From contig NZ_FNEY01000014.1 in the NCBI RefSeq assembly GCF_900100305.1, forward strand, positions 53,631 to 117,630: a stretch of DNA of 64,000 bases, read 5' to 3'. Below are positions 16,148 through 24,420 of this stretch, one piece after another. Within the stretch, counting starts at the first letter, position 1. Each line of letters begins with the position of its first letter. Under the pieces are notes generated by a model. The model worked only from the letters and a program-made list of their open reading frames with translations, did no database searches and had not been told where the DNA came from. The DNA comes from Paracidovorax citrulli (GTDB taxonomy: Bacteria > Pseudomonadota > Gammaproteobacteria > Burkholderiales > Burkholderiaceae_C). Position numbers and translations under genes: made by a program.

Positions 16148-17683
16148 CTAGAACCGGGGCAGGTCCGGGTGCGGCATCTGCCCGCCGCGCACCAGCATCT
16201 TTCCGTACTCCGCGCAGCGGCTCACCGTGGGGATGACCTTGCCCGGGTTGAGCAGGCCGGCCGGGTCGAACGCGGCCTTGAGGGCGAACATCTGCGCGTT
16301 CTCCTCGGTGGTGAACTGGGTGCACATGCTGTTCAATTTTTCCACGCCCACGCCGTGCTCGCCCGAGACGGTGCCGCCCATGGCCACGCTGGTTTCCAGG
16401 ATGTCGGCGCCGAAGAGCTCGCAGCGGTGCAGCTCGTCGGGGTCATTGGCGTCGAACAACACCAGCGGATGCAGGTTGCCGTCGCCGGCATGGAAGACGT
16501 TGCAGCAGCGCAGGCCGTATTTCTTCTCCATCTCCTGGATGGCCAGCAGGATGTCGGCCAGGCGCTTGCGGGGGATGGTCGAGTCCAGGCACATGTAGTC
16601 GGGGCTGATGCGGCCGCTCGCGGGGAAGGCGTTTTTGCGGCCGCTCCAGAAGCGCAGGCGCTCGGTCTCGTTTTCGCTCACGGTGATGGCGGTGGCGCCG
16701 GCCGCGCGCAGCACCTCGCTCATGCGGCCGATCTCTTCCTCGACCTCTTCGGGCGTGCCGTCGCTCTCGCACAGCAGGATGGCCTCGGCCGCGAGGTCGT
16801 AGCCGGCCTGGACGAAGTCTTCCACGGCGGCGGTCATGGGCTTGTCCATCATCTCCAGCCCGGCCGGGATGATGCCGGCCGCGATGACGGCGGCCACCGC
16901 GTCGCCGGCCTTGCGCACGTCGTCGAAGCTGGCCATGATGCAGCGCGCCAGCTGGGGCCTGGGGATGAGGCGCACCGTGGCCTCGGTGGTGACGGCCAGC
17001 ATGCCTTCGCTGCCGATCACGGCGGCCAGCAGGTCGTAGCCGGGCGTGTCCAGCGCCTCGCTGCCGAACTCCACCGGCTCGCCTTCGGCGGTGAAGCCGC
17101 GCACGCGCAGCACGTTGTGGACGGTGAGGCCGTATTTCAGGCAGTGCACGCCGCCCGAGTTCTCGGCGATGTTGCCGCCGATGGTGCAGGCGATCTGGCT
17201 GGACGGGTCGGGCGCGTAGTAGAGCTGCCAGGGCGCCGCGGCCTCGCTGATGGCCAGGTTGCGTACGCCGCACTGCACGCGGGCGGTGCGGCTGACCGGG
17301 TCGATGCCCAGGATGCGGTTGAAGCGCGCCAGCGACAGCGTGACGCCGAGGGCATGCGGCATGGCACCGCCCGACAGGCCCGTGCCCGCGCCGCGCGCCA
17401 CCACCGGCACGCCCAGCGCGTGGCAGGTGCGCAGCACGGCCTGCACCTGGGCCTCGGTTTCGGGCAGGCACACCACCAGCGGGCGCTGGCGGTAGGCGGT
17501 GAGGCCGTCGCATTCGTAGGGTGTAGTGTCTTCCGCATGCCAGAGCAGCATGTGCGCGGGCAGGTGCGCGGACAGGGCCTGCACGACCTGTGCCTGCCGG
17601 GCGGCGCGCCCGGTGGCACCGGGGGGCGGGCTGGCGGTCGTGGGGCCGGGGGACGCAGCGGGGAGGGGGGCGACGGCGCTCAT
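16148..17683 (-). CDS. glcD: FAD-linked oxidase, glycolate oxidase subunit GlcD-like
   Basis: A 511-residue flavoprotein of the VAO family. The FAD-binding half has PVVARGAGTGLSGGAMPH near residue 95 and QIACTIGGNIAENSGGVHC near 165; the C-terminal half has FHAGDGNLHPLV near 400 and GTVSGEHGVGVEKL near 445, all typical of GlcD and D-lactate dehydrogenases. It oxidises a 2-hydroxyacid such as glycolate or D-lactate. GlcE and GlcF are not adjacent, so the protein may act alone or with partners elsewhere. The start ATG at 17683 lacks a good Shine-Dalgarno and the first 28 residues are low complexity; an internal start is possible. Confidence 0.9.
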   Translation of the reverse strand: MSAVAPLPAASPGPTTASPPPGATGRAARQAQVVQALSAHLPAHMLLWHAEDTTPYECDGLTAYRQRPLVVCLPETEAQVQAVLRTCHALGVPVVARGAGTGLSGGAMPHALGVTLSLARFNRILGIDPVSRTARVQCGVRNLAISEAAAPWQLYYAPDPSSQIACTIGGNIAENSGGVHCLKYGLTVHNVLRVRGFTAEGEPVEFGSEALDTPGYDLLAAVIGSEGMLAVTTEATVRLIPRPQLARCIMASFDDVRKAGDAVAAVIAAGIIPAGLEMMDKPMTAAVEDFVQAGYDLAAEAILLCESDGTPEEVEEEIGRMSEVLRAAGATAITVSENETERLRFWSGRKNAFPASGRISPDYMCLDSTIPRKRLADILLAIQEMEKKYGLRCCNVFHAGDGNLHPLVLFDANDPDELHRCELFGADILETSVAMGGTVSGEHGVGVEKLNSMCTQFTTEENAQMFALKAAFDPAGLLNPGKVIPTVSRCAEYGKMLVRGGQMPHPDLPRF

Positions 17684-17770
17684 GCCCTGGACTTTAGAGG
17701 AAGGTGGCCCGCGGGTGCGTGAGTTTTCTTTCAGCGCCGCGTGAATCGGCCGGATGACCGGCCGGAGGGA

Positions 17771-19768
17771 TCACACCGGCCCGGGGCTGACCGGGCGCCG
17801 GCTGCCTTCCAGCAGCCAGAGGTGCCGGCTGGCGCGGGTCAGGGCCACGTAGAGCATGTTGCGTTCCCGGTAGGCCTCGTGCCGGGCGGCGGCGCGGGGA
17901 AAGCGGCCGCGCTCGACCAGCGGCACGGCGACGTATTCGTATTCGTGGCCCTTGCAGCGCTCCACGGTCAGCAATTGCAGGCTGGGGGCTTCGTTCTGGC
18001 GGTGCTGCCGGATGCCGGACTCCACCATGAGCGCCAGTTGCCCCAGGAATTCATCGACGGACAGGCCCCTGCAGATGCGCGAGAGCGCCCGCAGGCTGTC
18101 CAGGCACTGGCGGTGTTCATGAGGGCTGATGGGGGCTTCGGCGAAGAAGCGGTGCAGCAGCGGGTGGTCGCAGAGCCGGCCGGCGTCCGCGCACACCTCG
18201 GGCGGCAGGGCGAGCCAGGCCTCGCAGGCGGCGGAGGCCACGGGCGCGTTGGGGTCGAAGCTGGCGCGCAGCAGGAAGTCGCGCATGCGGTCCGGCTGGT
18301 GGACGAGTTCGGCGGCCACGGCGCGGGTGTCCACCTCGGCGGTGGAGTGCTGCGCCAGCGCCTGCAGGTCGAACAGGCCGTTGGCCAGCACGTCGGCATC
18401 GGGCCGGCTGCCGCGGCGCACGTAGCGCATCAGCCCATCCAGGGCACTGCTCAGGATGCCCTGCGTGAGCCGCACCTGGTCGCCGCAGCCTGGCAGCGCC
18501 CGGAACAGGGCCAGCACCAGGGCGATCGCGGGGCGCTGGTAGAACCGCTTCAGGCCCTTGCAGGCGTAATGGACGCCCTCGTGGGCGAAGCGCCATTCCA
18601 GCAGCACGGAGTCCTCGGGCGAGCGCAGCACCACGGTCAGGCAGGGCGCCGCGCCGTTCGCGGGGGGCGGGGCGCCCTGCACGCGCTGGTGGATGGCCAG
18701 CAGCTGCCGGGCGCAGTCCTCGTCGCTGTCATAGGCGAGCCGTTCGAAGCGGGCGGTCTTGGTGGGGTAGTGCGTCTCGAATTCCACGCCGAAGAGCGGG
18801 TTCAGGCCTTCGCAGATGGCCTTGCCGAAGCGGTAGGTGGTGTTGAGCGTGAGCACTTCGGGCGGCTCGGGCAGTTCCTGCCGGATGCGTTGCAGCCCGT
18901 TGCCGAAGACGGAGAACGCGCCGGGCAGGATGTGCTGGTTGAAGTCGCCCGCGCCCACGAACACGCCATTGCCGCCGGCCACGAGGTGGCGCAGCACCAG
19001 CATGGCGGCCTCGTCCAGGTCCTGCAGTTCGTCGAACAGCACGGCGTCGTAGCGGCCCTCCAGCCAGGGGTATGGATCGCCGAAGTCCAGTTCGCCGAGC
19101 TGCCGGGCGATTTCGTAGGTGCAGTCGCCCGGGGCGTAGAACTGCGGTTCGTCGTCCGGCCCCCGGCGCAGGCGTTCGTACCGGCCCAGCAGCAGGTAGA
19201 GCCCGTAGTCCAGCGCGTGGTCCCGGCAGTAGGCGGCGGCGTGGGTGCCTTCGCGAGCGATGTCGCGGTGCAGGAGGCGCTGCTTGGCCAGGGCCTCGAA
19301 GCCGGTGAAGGCCTGCACGTCGAGCTCGCGGGCCAGGAAGCCGGCGGCCTCGGGCGGTGCCTCGTGCCGCAGTTCCTGCAGCAGCGCGGCGTGGGCCTGG
19401 CGGATCAGCAGCTGGCGCTCCAGCGGCTCGGTCAGTGCGTTCACAGGCAGGCCCTGCGCTTTCAGCAGCCCGGCGCAGAGCTGCTCCACCGTCATGATCC
19501 GCACCTCGCGCGCGTCGGCCGGCATGTAGCGGCCCAGCCGGTCGCGGAGGGCGGCGAGGCCCGCGTCGGAGTAGGCCAGCATGAGCACCCGGCGCGCGCC
19601 GTGCATCTGGACCAGGTCCGCCGCCTTGGTCGCCAGGGTGGTGGTCTTGCCCGTGCCCGCCAGGGCGTTGATGAGCACCGTCTTCGCCGTGGTGTTGAGG
19701 ACGGCCTTCTGCTCGTCGTTCGGGCGGCGCTGGATGAAGGGGGCGGCGGGGGAGGGGGGCTGGGCCAT
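17771..19768 (-). CDS. Superfamily 1 (UvrD/Rep-like) DNA helicase, short form
   Basis: A 665-residue SF1A helicase. Motif I is ALAGTGKTTT (Lys41), motif II is VLFDELQDLDEAA near 255, TLNTTYRF resembles motif III/IV, and the C-terminal pair CKGHEYEYVAVPL and NMLYVALTRASRHLWLL are motifs V and VI. It is shorter than UvrD (about 720 aa) and the accessory domains are reduced. It probably unwinds DNA during repair; no pathway is fixed by the neighbours. The ATG at 19768 is chosen since the conserved RRPNDEQKAVL Q-motif follows at residue 14. It is downstream of the LysR gene on the same strand with a 43-nt gap that contains a GAGGCCC/GGGCCTC hairpin. Confidence 0.9.
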   Translation of the reverse strand: MAQPPSPAAPFIQRRPNDEQKAVLNTTAKTVLINALAGTGKTTTLATKAADLVQMHGARRVLMLAYSDAGLAALRDRLGRYMPADAREVRIMTVEQLCAGLLKAQGLPVNALTEPLERQLLIRQAHAALLQELRHEAPPEAAGFLARELDVQAFTGFEALAKQRLLHRDIAREGTHAAAYCRDHALDYGLYLLLGRYERLRRGPDDEPQFYAPGDCTYEIARQLGELDFGDPYPWLEGRYDAVLFDELQDLDEAAMLVLRHLVAGGNGVFVGAGDFNQHILPGAFSVFGNGLQRIRQELPEPPEVLTLNTTYRFGKAICEGLNPLFGVEFETHYPTKTARFERLAYDSDEDCARQLLAIHQRVQGAPPPANGAAPCLTVVLRSPEDSVLLEWRFAHEGVHYACKGLKRFYQRPAIALVLALFRALPGCGDQVRLTQGILSSALDGLMRYVRRGSRPDADVLANGLFDLQALAQHSTAEVDTRAVAAELVHQPDRMRDFLLRASFDPNAPVASAACEAWLALPPEVCADAGRLCDHPLLHRFFAEAPISPHEHRQCLDSLRALSRICRGLSVDEFLGQLALMVESGIRQHRQNEAPSLQLLTVERCKGHEYEYVAVPLVERGRFPRAAARHEAYRERNMLYVALTRASRHLWLLEGSRRPVSPGPV

Positions 19769-19811
19769 TGGAACCAATGCAGGAGGCCCGCAGGGCCTCA
19801 GGAGAGTGACG

Positions 19812-20717
19812 TCAAGTGACTCGCCGGAGCCATTCGGCGAAGGCGGCGCATTCCCAGCGATCCATCGTGCCGGTGCGCCAGCAGAGGTAGTGGGCATGGG
19901 GGCTGGGCGCATCGAGCGCGAACAGCCGCACGAGGGTGCCGTTCTCCAGCCAGGACGCACCGAGCTTGAGGCGCACCAGCGCCACGCCCATGCCGGCCGA
20001 TGCGGCGTCGCACATCAGGCCGATGTCGTTGAACTGCGAGCCTTCCGAGGGCTCCGCCCAGCCGAGCCCGGCGGCGGCGAACCAGGTGCGCCACGGCTCC
20101 AGCGGGCTGCGCAGCAGGGGCGTGCCTTCGAGGTCCGCCGGGCGCTCGAAGGGGCCGTGTTCGCGCAGGAAGGTGGGGGAGGCCAGGGGCGTGACGACGT
20201 CGCGCGACAGCTCCACGTGCTCCATGTCGGCGTAGTGCCCGGGGCCGAAGCGCACCACGAGGTCCGCATCCTCCGCGACCACGTCGAGCAGGGGGATGGA
20301 GACATGCAGCGCCAGGTCGATCTCCGGGTAGGCCTCGGTGAACTGGCGCAGGCGCGGGATCAGGATGGCCCGCGCGAAGGTGGGCGTGACGGCGATCTTG
20401 AGCCGCCGCTTGCCCGGCGCGGCCGCCGTGCCCGGAAAGCGCTGCAGCGCGCCCAGGCCCTCGCGCACGTGGGCCAGGTAGGCGCTGCCTTCGGTGGTGA
20501 GCGAGAAATCCGCCCGCCCGAACAGCCGCGCGCCCAGGATCTGCTCCAGCTGGCGCACGCGGTGGCTCACCGCGCTGGGCGTGACGCACAGCTCGTCGGC
20601 CGTCTGCGTCACGCTGCGCAACCGCGCCAGCGCCTCGAAGGTCAGCAGGCACTGGATCGGCGGGATGCGCTGGGCGGCGCTTCTGGAAGACGGCGAAGCG
20701 GGGTGGACGGAGGCCAT
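19812..20717 (-). CDS. LysR-type transcriptional regulator (GcvA-like)
   Basis: A 301-residue LysR protein. The N-terminal winged HTH (about 20-80) reads PPIQCLLTFEALARL, then TQTADELCVTPSAVSHRVRQLEQILGARLF; the GcvA subgroup often starts like this. The effector domain follows (LKIAVTPTFARAILIPRL near 110). The target is unknown; no divergent partner exists because purU lies upstream in the same direction. The ATG at 20717 is preceded in frame by GTG (20720), so the start is accurate to one codon. There is a strong hairpin at 20728-20752 just upstream. Confidence 0.92.
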   Translation of the reverse strand: MASVHPASPSSRSAAQRIPPIQCLLTFEALARLRSVTQTADELCVTPSAVSHRVRQLEQILGARLFGRADFSLTTEGSAYLAHVREGLGALQRFPGTAAAPGKRRLKIAVTPTFARAILIPRLRQFTEAYPEIDLALHVSIPLLDVVAEDADLVVRFGPGHYADMEHVELSRDVVTPLASPTFLREHGPFERPADLEGTPLLRSPLEPWRTWFAAAGLGWAEPSEGSQFNDIGLMCDAASAGMGVALVRLKLGASWLENGTLVRLFALDAPSPHAHYLCWRTGTMDRWECAAFAEWLRRVT

Positions 20718-20727
20718 CACATGGATT

Positions 20728-20752
20728 CCCCGAGGCGCGCAGCGCCTCGGGG
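20728..20752 (-). terminator. Strong GC hairpin after purU
   Basis: A 10-bp stem, CCCCGAGGCG/CGCCTCGGGG, with a 5-nt loop lies 12 nt after the purU stop and 10 nt before the lysR start. There is no T-run on the minus strand, so it may slow or partly terminate transcription or protect the 3' end instead of acting as a full intrinsic terminator. Confidence 0.5.
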
Positions 20753-20764
20753 GGGTGTTCCACT

Positions 20765-21613
20765 TTATTTGAAGATGACCGTCTTGTGGCCGTTGAGCAG
20801 CACACGGTGCTCGGTGTGCCACTTCACGGCGCGGGCCAGTACCTGGCTTTCGGTGTCGCGGCCGCGGGCCGTCAGGTCTTCCACGGTGTCGGTGTGGTCG
20901 GCGCGGGCCACGTCCTGCTCGATGATCGGGCCTTCGTCCAGGTCGGCCGTCACGTAGTGGGCGGTGGCACCGATCAGTTTCACGCCGCGGTCGTGCGCCT
21001 GGTAGTAGGGCTTGGCGCCCTTGAAGCTGGGCAGGAAGCTGTGGTGGATGTTGATGGCCCGGCCCTCCAGCTTGCGGCACAGGTCGTCCGACAGCACCTG
21101 CATGTAGCGGGCCAGCACGACCAGCTCGGCGCCTTCCTGCTGGATGATCTCGTACTGGCGCGCCTCGGCCTGGGGCTTGTTGTCCTTCGTGACCGGGATG
21201 TGGTGGAAGGGCACGTTGTAGCTGGCCGCGAGCTGGTAGAAGTCGCGGTGGTTGCTGATGATGGCGCAGATGTGCACCGGCAGCAGCCCGGATTTCCAGC
21301 GGAACAGCAGGTCGTTGAGGCAGTGGCCTTCGCGGCTGACCATGATGGCGGTCTTCATGGGCTCGCTGGCGGCGTGCAGGCTCCAGTGCATGCGGTGCGG
21401 CTCGGCGAACTCGGTGAGGCGTGCGCGCAGCGCGGCCTGGTCGTGGGTGTCGCAGGCGAAGCGCACGCGCATGAAGAACAGGCCGGTGGCGTGGTCGTTG
21501 TACTGGGCGGCTTCCTCGATGTTGCCGCCATGCTCGAGCAGGAATCCGGAGACCGCATGCACCAGCCCGAGCTTGTCCGGGCAGGAGAGGGTGAGAATAT
21601 AGGCTTGGGTCAT
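20765..21613 (-). CDS. purU: Formyltetrahydrofolate deformylase
   Basis: Hydrolyses 10-formyl-THF to formate and THF, balancing one-carbon units for purine and glycine synthesis. The 282 residues comprise an N-terminal ACT domain (TLSCPDKLGLVHAVSGFL near residue 8) and a C-terminal formyltransferase-fold domain, with the catalytic Asn-His-Asp set in INIHHSFLPSFKGAKPY (near 225) and ADLDEGPIIEQDV. The ATG at 21613 is the conserved start; the longer open frame upstream is only a shadow of the divergent gene. The neighbouring LysR and helicase have no clear link. Confidence 0.96.
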   Translation of the reverse strand: MTQAYILTLSCPDKLGLVHAVSGFLLEHGGNIEEAAQYNDHATGLFFMRVRFACDTHDQAALRARLTEFAEPHRMHWSLHAASEPMKTAIMVSREGHCLNDLLFRWKSGLLPVHICAIISNHRDFYQLAASYNVPFHHIPVTKDNKPQAEARQYEIIQQEGAELVVLARYMQVLSDDLCRKLEGRAINIHHSFLPSFKGAKPYYQAHDRGVKLIGATAHYVTADLDEGPIIEQDVARADHTDTVEDLTARGRDTESQVLARAVKWHTEHRVLLNGHKTVIFK

Positions 21614-21664
21614 AGCGGGGCGATTGTCGCAGCACGGCCCGCAGCAACGCGGAGCAAGGAATTG

Positions 21665-23638
21665 ATGCATGAGGAGGAGGGGGGCGCCCCCCGCAACGCT
21701 CCCGGGAGGACGGCAGGCTGGCGGGTACCCGCCGCCCTGCTCCTGTACGCTGCCGCCGGGCTGGCCTGGGTGGCCGGCGCGGAGGCGCTTTTGCCGGCCG
21801 GCAGCGTGCTGCGTGGAGCGCTGCAGGCGGCCTTCGTACTGGCGCCGGCGGGCTGCGGCGTATGGGCGCTGCGGCGCTGGCGCGCGCGCGGCCGGGAGAT
21901 CGCGGTGCTGGCCCGCGGCGCCCTGCAGGCCGACGAGCGCCAGCGGCTCGCGGCCACGGTGGTGGACAACGCGGCCGAGGGCATGGTGGTGACCGATGCC
22001 GAGAGCCGCATCCTGTCGGTGAACGCGGCCTTCACGCGGCTCATGGGGTACGGCGAGGCGGAACTGCTGGGCCGCACGCCGCGGCTGTTCAAGTCGGGCC
22101 GCCACGGCCGCGCGTTCTACGAGGCCATGTGGGAAGAGCTGGGCCGCACCGGGCACTGGCAGGGCGAGATCTGGAACCGCCGCAAGAACGGCGAGGTGTT
22201 CCCCGAGCGCATGTCGCTCTCCAGCGTGCGCAATGCGCGCGGCGAGGTCACGCACTACGTGTGCCTGTTCACCGACATTTCCCAGGAGCACGAGCAGCGG
22301 CGCCGGCTGGAGGTGATGGCCCATACCGACCCGCTCACGGGCCTGCCCAACCGCACGTTCTTCGCGCAGCAGCTCGAGGAAGCGATGGCGGACGCCCGCG
22401 CCCGCGGCGAACCGCTGGCGGTGCTGCTGGTCAACCTGGACCGGTTCAAGGATGTGAACGACAGCTACGGCCACGCGGTGGGCGACCAGGTGCTGCGCCA
22501 CATCGCCGCGCGCGTGCAGGAGGCGCTGCGGCCGGGCGACCTCGCGGGGCGGCTGGCGGGCGACGAGATCGGCGTGATCGCGCGCCGCGTGGACGGGGCG
22601 CAGGGTGCGGTGGCGGCCGCGCGGGCCCTGCTGGGCGCGCTGGCCGAACCCTGGCGCTCGCCCGACGGCTTCGAGGTGGTGGCCTCGGCCAGCGTGGGCA
22701 TCTGCCTGTTCCCGGACCATGGCGACACCGCCGATGCGCTGCTGCAGGGCGCCCATGCGGCGGTGTACGGCGCGCGCGAGCACGGGCAGGGCGCATGGCA
22801 TTTCTTCGACGAGAGCCTGACCCAGGCCGCGCGCGAGCGCCTCGCCCTGGAGGCGCGGCTGCGCTCGGCGCTGGCCCAGGGGCACCTGCAACTGCACTAC
22901 CAGCCGCAGGTGGACATCGCCTCCGGGCGCATCGTGGGCGCGGAGGCGCTGGTGCGCTGGATCGACCCGGTGGAGGGCTCCATCGCGCCCGACCGCTTCA
23001 TCCCGGTGGCCGAGCGCACGGGCATGATCGGCCCGCTGGGCGAATGGGTGATGCAGGAGGCCTGCCGCCAGGCCCAGGGCTGGCGCGAGGCCGGGCTGCC
23101 CGAGGTCACGGTGGCGGTGAACGTCTCCCCGCGCCAGTTCCACCTGACCGACCTGGCGGGCTGCGCGGCCCTGGCGCTGGCGGATTCCGGCCTGCCGTCC
23201 ACGCTGCTGGAACTGGAGCTCACCGAGGGTGCGCTGGCGGAGCGCCCCGAGGAGGCGCGCCAGGTGCTGCTGCGGCTGCGTGGCCTGGGGCTGCGGCTGG
23301 CGATCGACGACTTCGGCACGGGCTACTCGTCGCTGGCGCACCTCAAGCGTTTTCCGATCGATGTGCTGAAGATCGACAAGGGGTTCATCCGCGACCTGCC
23401 GCAGAGCGCGGACGACATGGCGATCTGCGCGGCCATCATCGCCATGGGGCACAGCCTGGGCCTGGCGGTGCTGGCCGAGGGCGTGGAGACGCCGGAGCAG
23501 CTGGCGTTCCTGCGCAGCCGGGGCTGCGACCGCTACCAGGGCTACCTGTGCCGCAGGCCGGTGCCCTCGGCGGAGTTCGCGGCGCTGCTGGCGCAGCAGG
23601 CCGCGGGAGTTGACGCGCCTTCGCCGGCCCAGCCATAA
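21665..23638 (+). CDS. Membrane PAS-GGDEF-EAL protein, probable c-di-GMP phosphodiesterase
   Basis: A 657-residue signalling protein. Two hydrophobic helices lie near residues 20-70, then a PAS domain (VVDNAAEGMVVTDAESRILS, about 100-215), GGDEF (about 225-380) and EAL (about 395-645). The GGDEF active-site motif is degenerate (AGDEI), so cyclase activity is doubtful. The EAL signature is intact: GAEALVRW, the NVSPRQF, IDDFGTGYSS, LKIDKGFI and AEGVET motifs. It most likely degrades c-di-GMP, with the GGDEF domain possibly sensing GTP. The ATG at 21665 is behind AAGGA. It is divergent from purU over 51 nt. Confidence 0.92.
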   Translation: MHEEEGGAPRNAPGRTAGWRVPAALLLYAAAGLAWVAGAEALLPAGSVLRGALQAAFVLAPAGCGVWALRRWRARGREIAVLARGALQADERQRLAATVVDNAAEGMVVTDAESRILSVNAAFTRLMGYGEAELLGRTPRLFKSGRHGRAFYEAMWEELGRTGHWQGEIWNRRKNGEVFPERMSLSSVRNARGEVTHYVCLFTDISQEHEQRRRLEVMAHTDPLTGLPNRTFFAQQLEEAMADARARGEPLAVLLVNLDRFKDVNDSYGHAVGDQVLRHIAARVQEALRPGDLAGRLAGDEIGVIARRVDGAQGAVAAARALLGALAEPWRSPDGFEVVASASVGICLFPDHGDTADALLQGAHAAVYGAREHGQGAWHFFDESLTQAARERLALEARLRSALAQGHLQLHYQPQVDIASGRIVGAEALVRWIDPVEGSIAPDRFIPVAERTGMIGPLGEWVMQEACRQAQGWREAGLPEVTVAVNVSPRQFHLTDLAGCAALALADSGLPSTLLELELTEGALAERPEEARQVLLRLRGLGLRLAIDDFGTGYSSLAHLKRFPIDVLKIDKGFIRDLPQSADDMAICAAIIAMGHSLGLAVLAEGVETPEQLAFLRSRGCDRYQGYLCRRPVPSAEFAALLAQQAAGVDAPSPAQP

Positions 23639-23790
23639 TCCGCCCGCTTTTTCCACGGCCCTTCGCTGACGGGGCCGCGAAAAACGCCGCGGCGGGCCCC
23701 GCCTGCCGCCCTCCGGCCTCCTGCCGGCTTCTTCCCGCGCGCCCCGCGCGGGCCCATCCACCGGAGCGCGCGAGCGCGGGAGAGAACGCC

Positions 23791-23922
23791 ATGGACCCCT
23801 ACCCTAGACGGCCTTCCCCTGCCATGCCCCCGGTGTGCCCGATGGCCGCCCCCTCCCACCGCATTTCCCTTGCCGCATCCGGCGCGCGCCCGGACGCCGC
23901 CTGCCGTCCGCCCCGCCGCTGA
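23791..23922 (+). CDS. Pro-rich leader ORF upstream of MgtE-N-like and mgtC genes
   Basis: A 43-codon ORF beginning M-D-P-Y-P-R-R-P-S-P. The Shine-Dalgarno GGGAG lies 8 nt upstream (23778-23782). Three of the first four Pro codons are CCT and the Arg codons are AGA and CGG, which are poor codons for such a GC-rich genome, so slow early translation is expected. The acidic/Pro alternation right after Met recalls the Mg2+-sensing leader peptide MgtL of enterobacteria (start M-E-P-D-P). The stop is 8 nt before a hairpin that hides the next gene's Shine-Dalgarno. I infer a regulatory uORF for Mg2+ or proline/translation status; there is no direct evidence. Confidence 0.5.
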   Translation: MDPYPRRPSPAMPPVCPMAAPSHRISLAASGARPDAACRPPRR

Positions 23923-23930
23923 CGGCATGG

Positions 23931-23963
23931 AGGCTCCCCGCGCGTCTGGCGCGGCTGGAGCCT
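23931..23963 (+). promoter_or_regulatory. RBS-sequestering hairpin between leader ORF and next gene
   Basis: AGGCTCC-CCGCGC (23931-23943) pairs with GCGCGG-CT-GGAGCCT (23949-23963): 13 bp, a GTCTG loop, and a 2-nt bulge. The GGAG at 23957-23960, the Shine-Dalgarno for the ATG at 23968, is fully inside the 3' arm. A ribosome ending at the leader stop (23922) would cover the 5' arm, so the structure fits translational coupling control. Confidence 0.55.
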
Positions 23964-23967
23964 TCCC

Positions 23968-24339
23968 ATGTTCTTCTTCCGTTCTTTTCTTCCTGCTTCC
24001 TTCCAGAGGGACGAGGTGGTCGCCCTGGTGCTGCGCGACGCGCTCGCCCGCCGCCGCCCGCAGGCGCTGCGCGGCCTGCTGCAGAGCCACGGACGCGGCG
24101 CCGTGGCGGCGTGCCTGTCCCGCGAGCCGGGCGCGGTGATCGCCGATGCGCTGTCCATGCTGCCCGCGGACCAGCGCCGCGCGGTCTTCCAGCGCCTGAG
24201 CCGGCCTGCGCGCGAGCGGGCCGAGCGCATCGGCGGCCGGGCGTTCGATGCCTTCGGGCCTTCCATCCCGGCAGGCGCCTGGCGCCGGGCCCGGGCCTGG
24301 TGGGCGCGCCGCTGCCGGCGTTCCGGCGCGTCGGTCTAG
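23968..24339 (+). CDS. Small protein resembling the MgtE N-terminal domain
   Basis: A 123-residue soluble protein. The centre (VLRDALARRRPQALRGLLQS, then IADALSMLPADQRRAVFQRL) resembles the helical repeats of the cytosolic N-domain of MgtE Mg2+ channels, where Leu-Pro-x-x-x-Arg repeats gate the pore. No membrane segment or CBS domain is present. The tail is Arg/Trp-rich. It lies between the leader ORF and the mgtC-family gene (81-nt gap), so a role in Mg2+ homeostasis is inferred. Similarity is by eye only. The start ATG at 23968 has its GGAG inside a hairpin. Confidence 0.65.
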   Translation: MFFFRSFLPASFQRDEVVALVLRDALARRRPQALRGLLQSHGRGAVAACLSREPGAVIADALSMLPADQRRAVFQRLSRPARERAERIGGRAFDAFGPSIPAGAWRRARAWWARRCRRSGASV

Positions 24340-24420
24340 CCGCGGCCACGCCGCCATTCACCAGCCGTTCCCAGCCTTTTTCCGCCCCCTGCCCGGCAGG
24401 CACCGCACCCGGACCGCACC

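Noticed and set aside
21614..23761. A long minus-strand open frame extending purU to 998 codons across the GGDEF-EAL gene.
   Set aside because: Only the last 282 residues are PurU. The rest is the antisense of a well-supported coding region.
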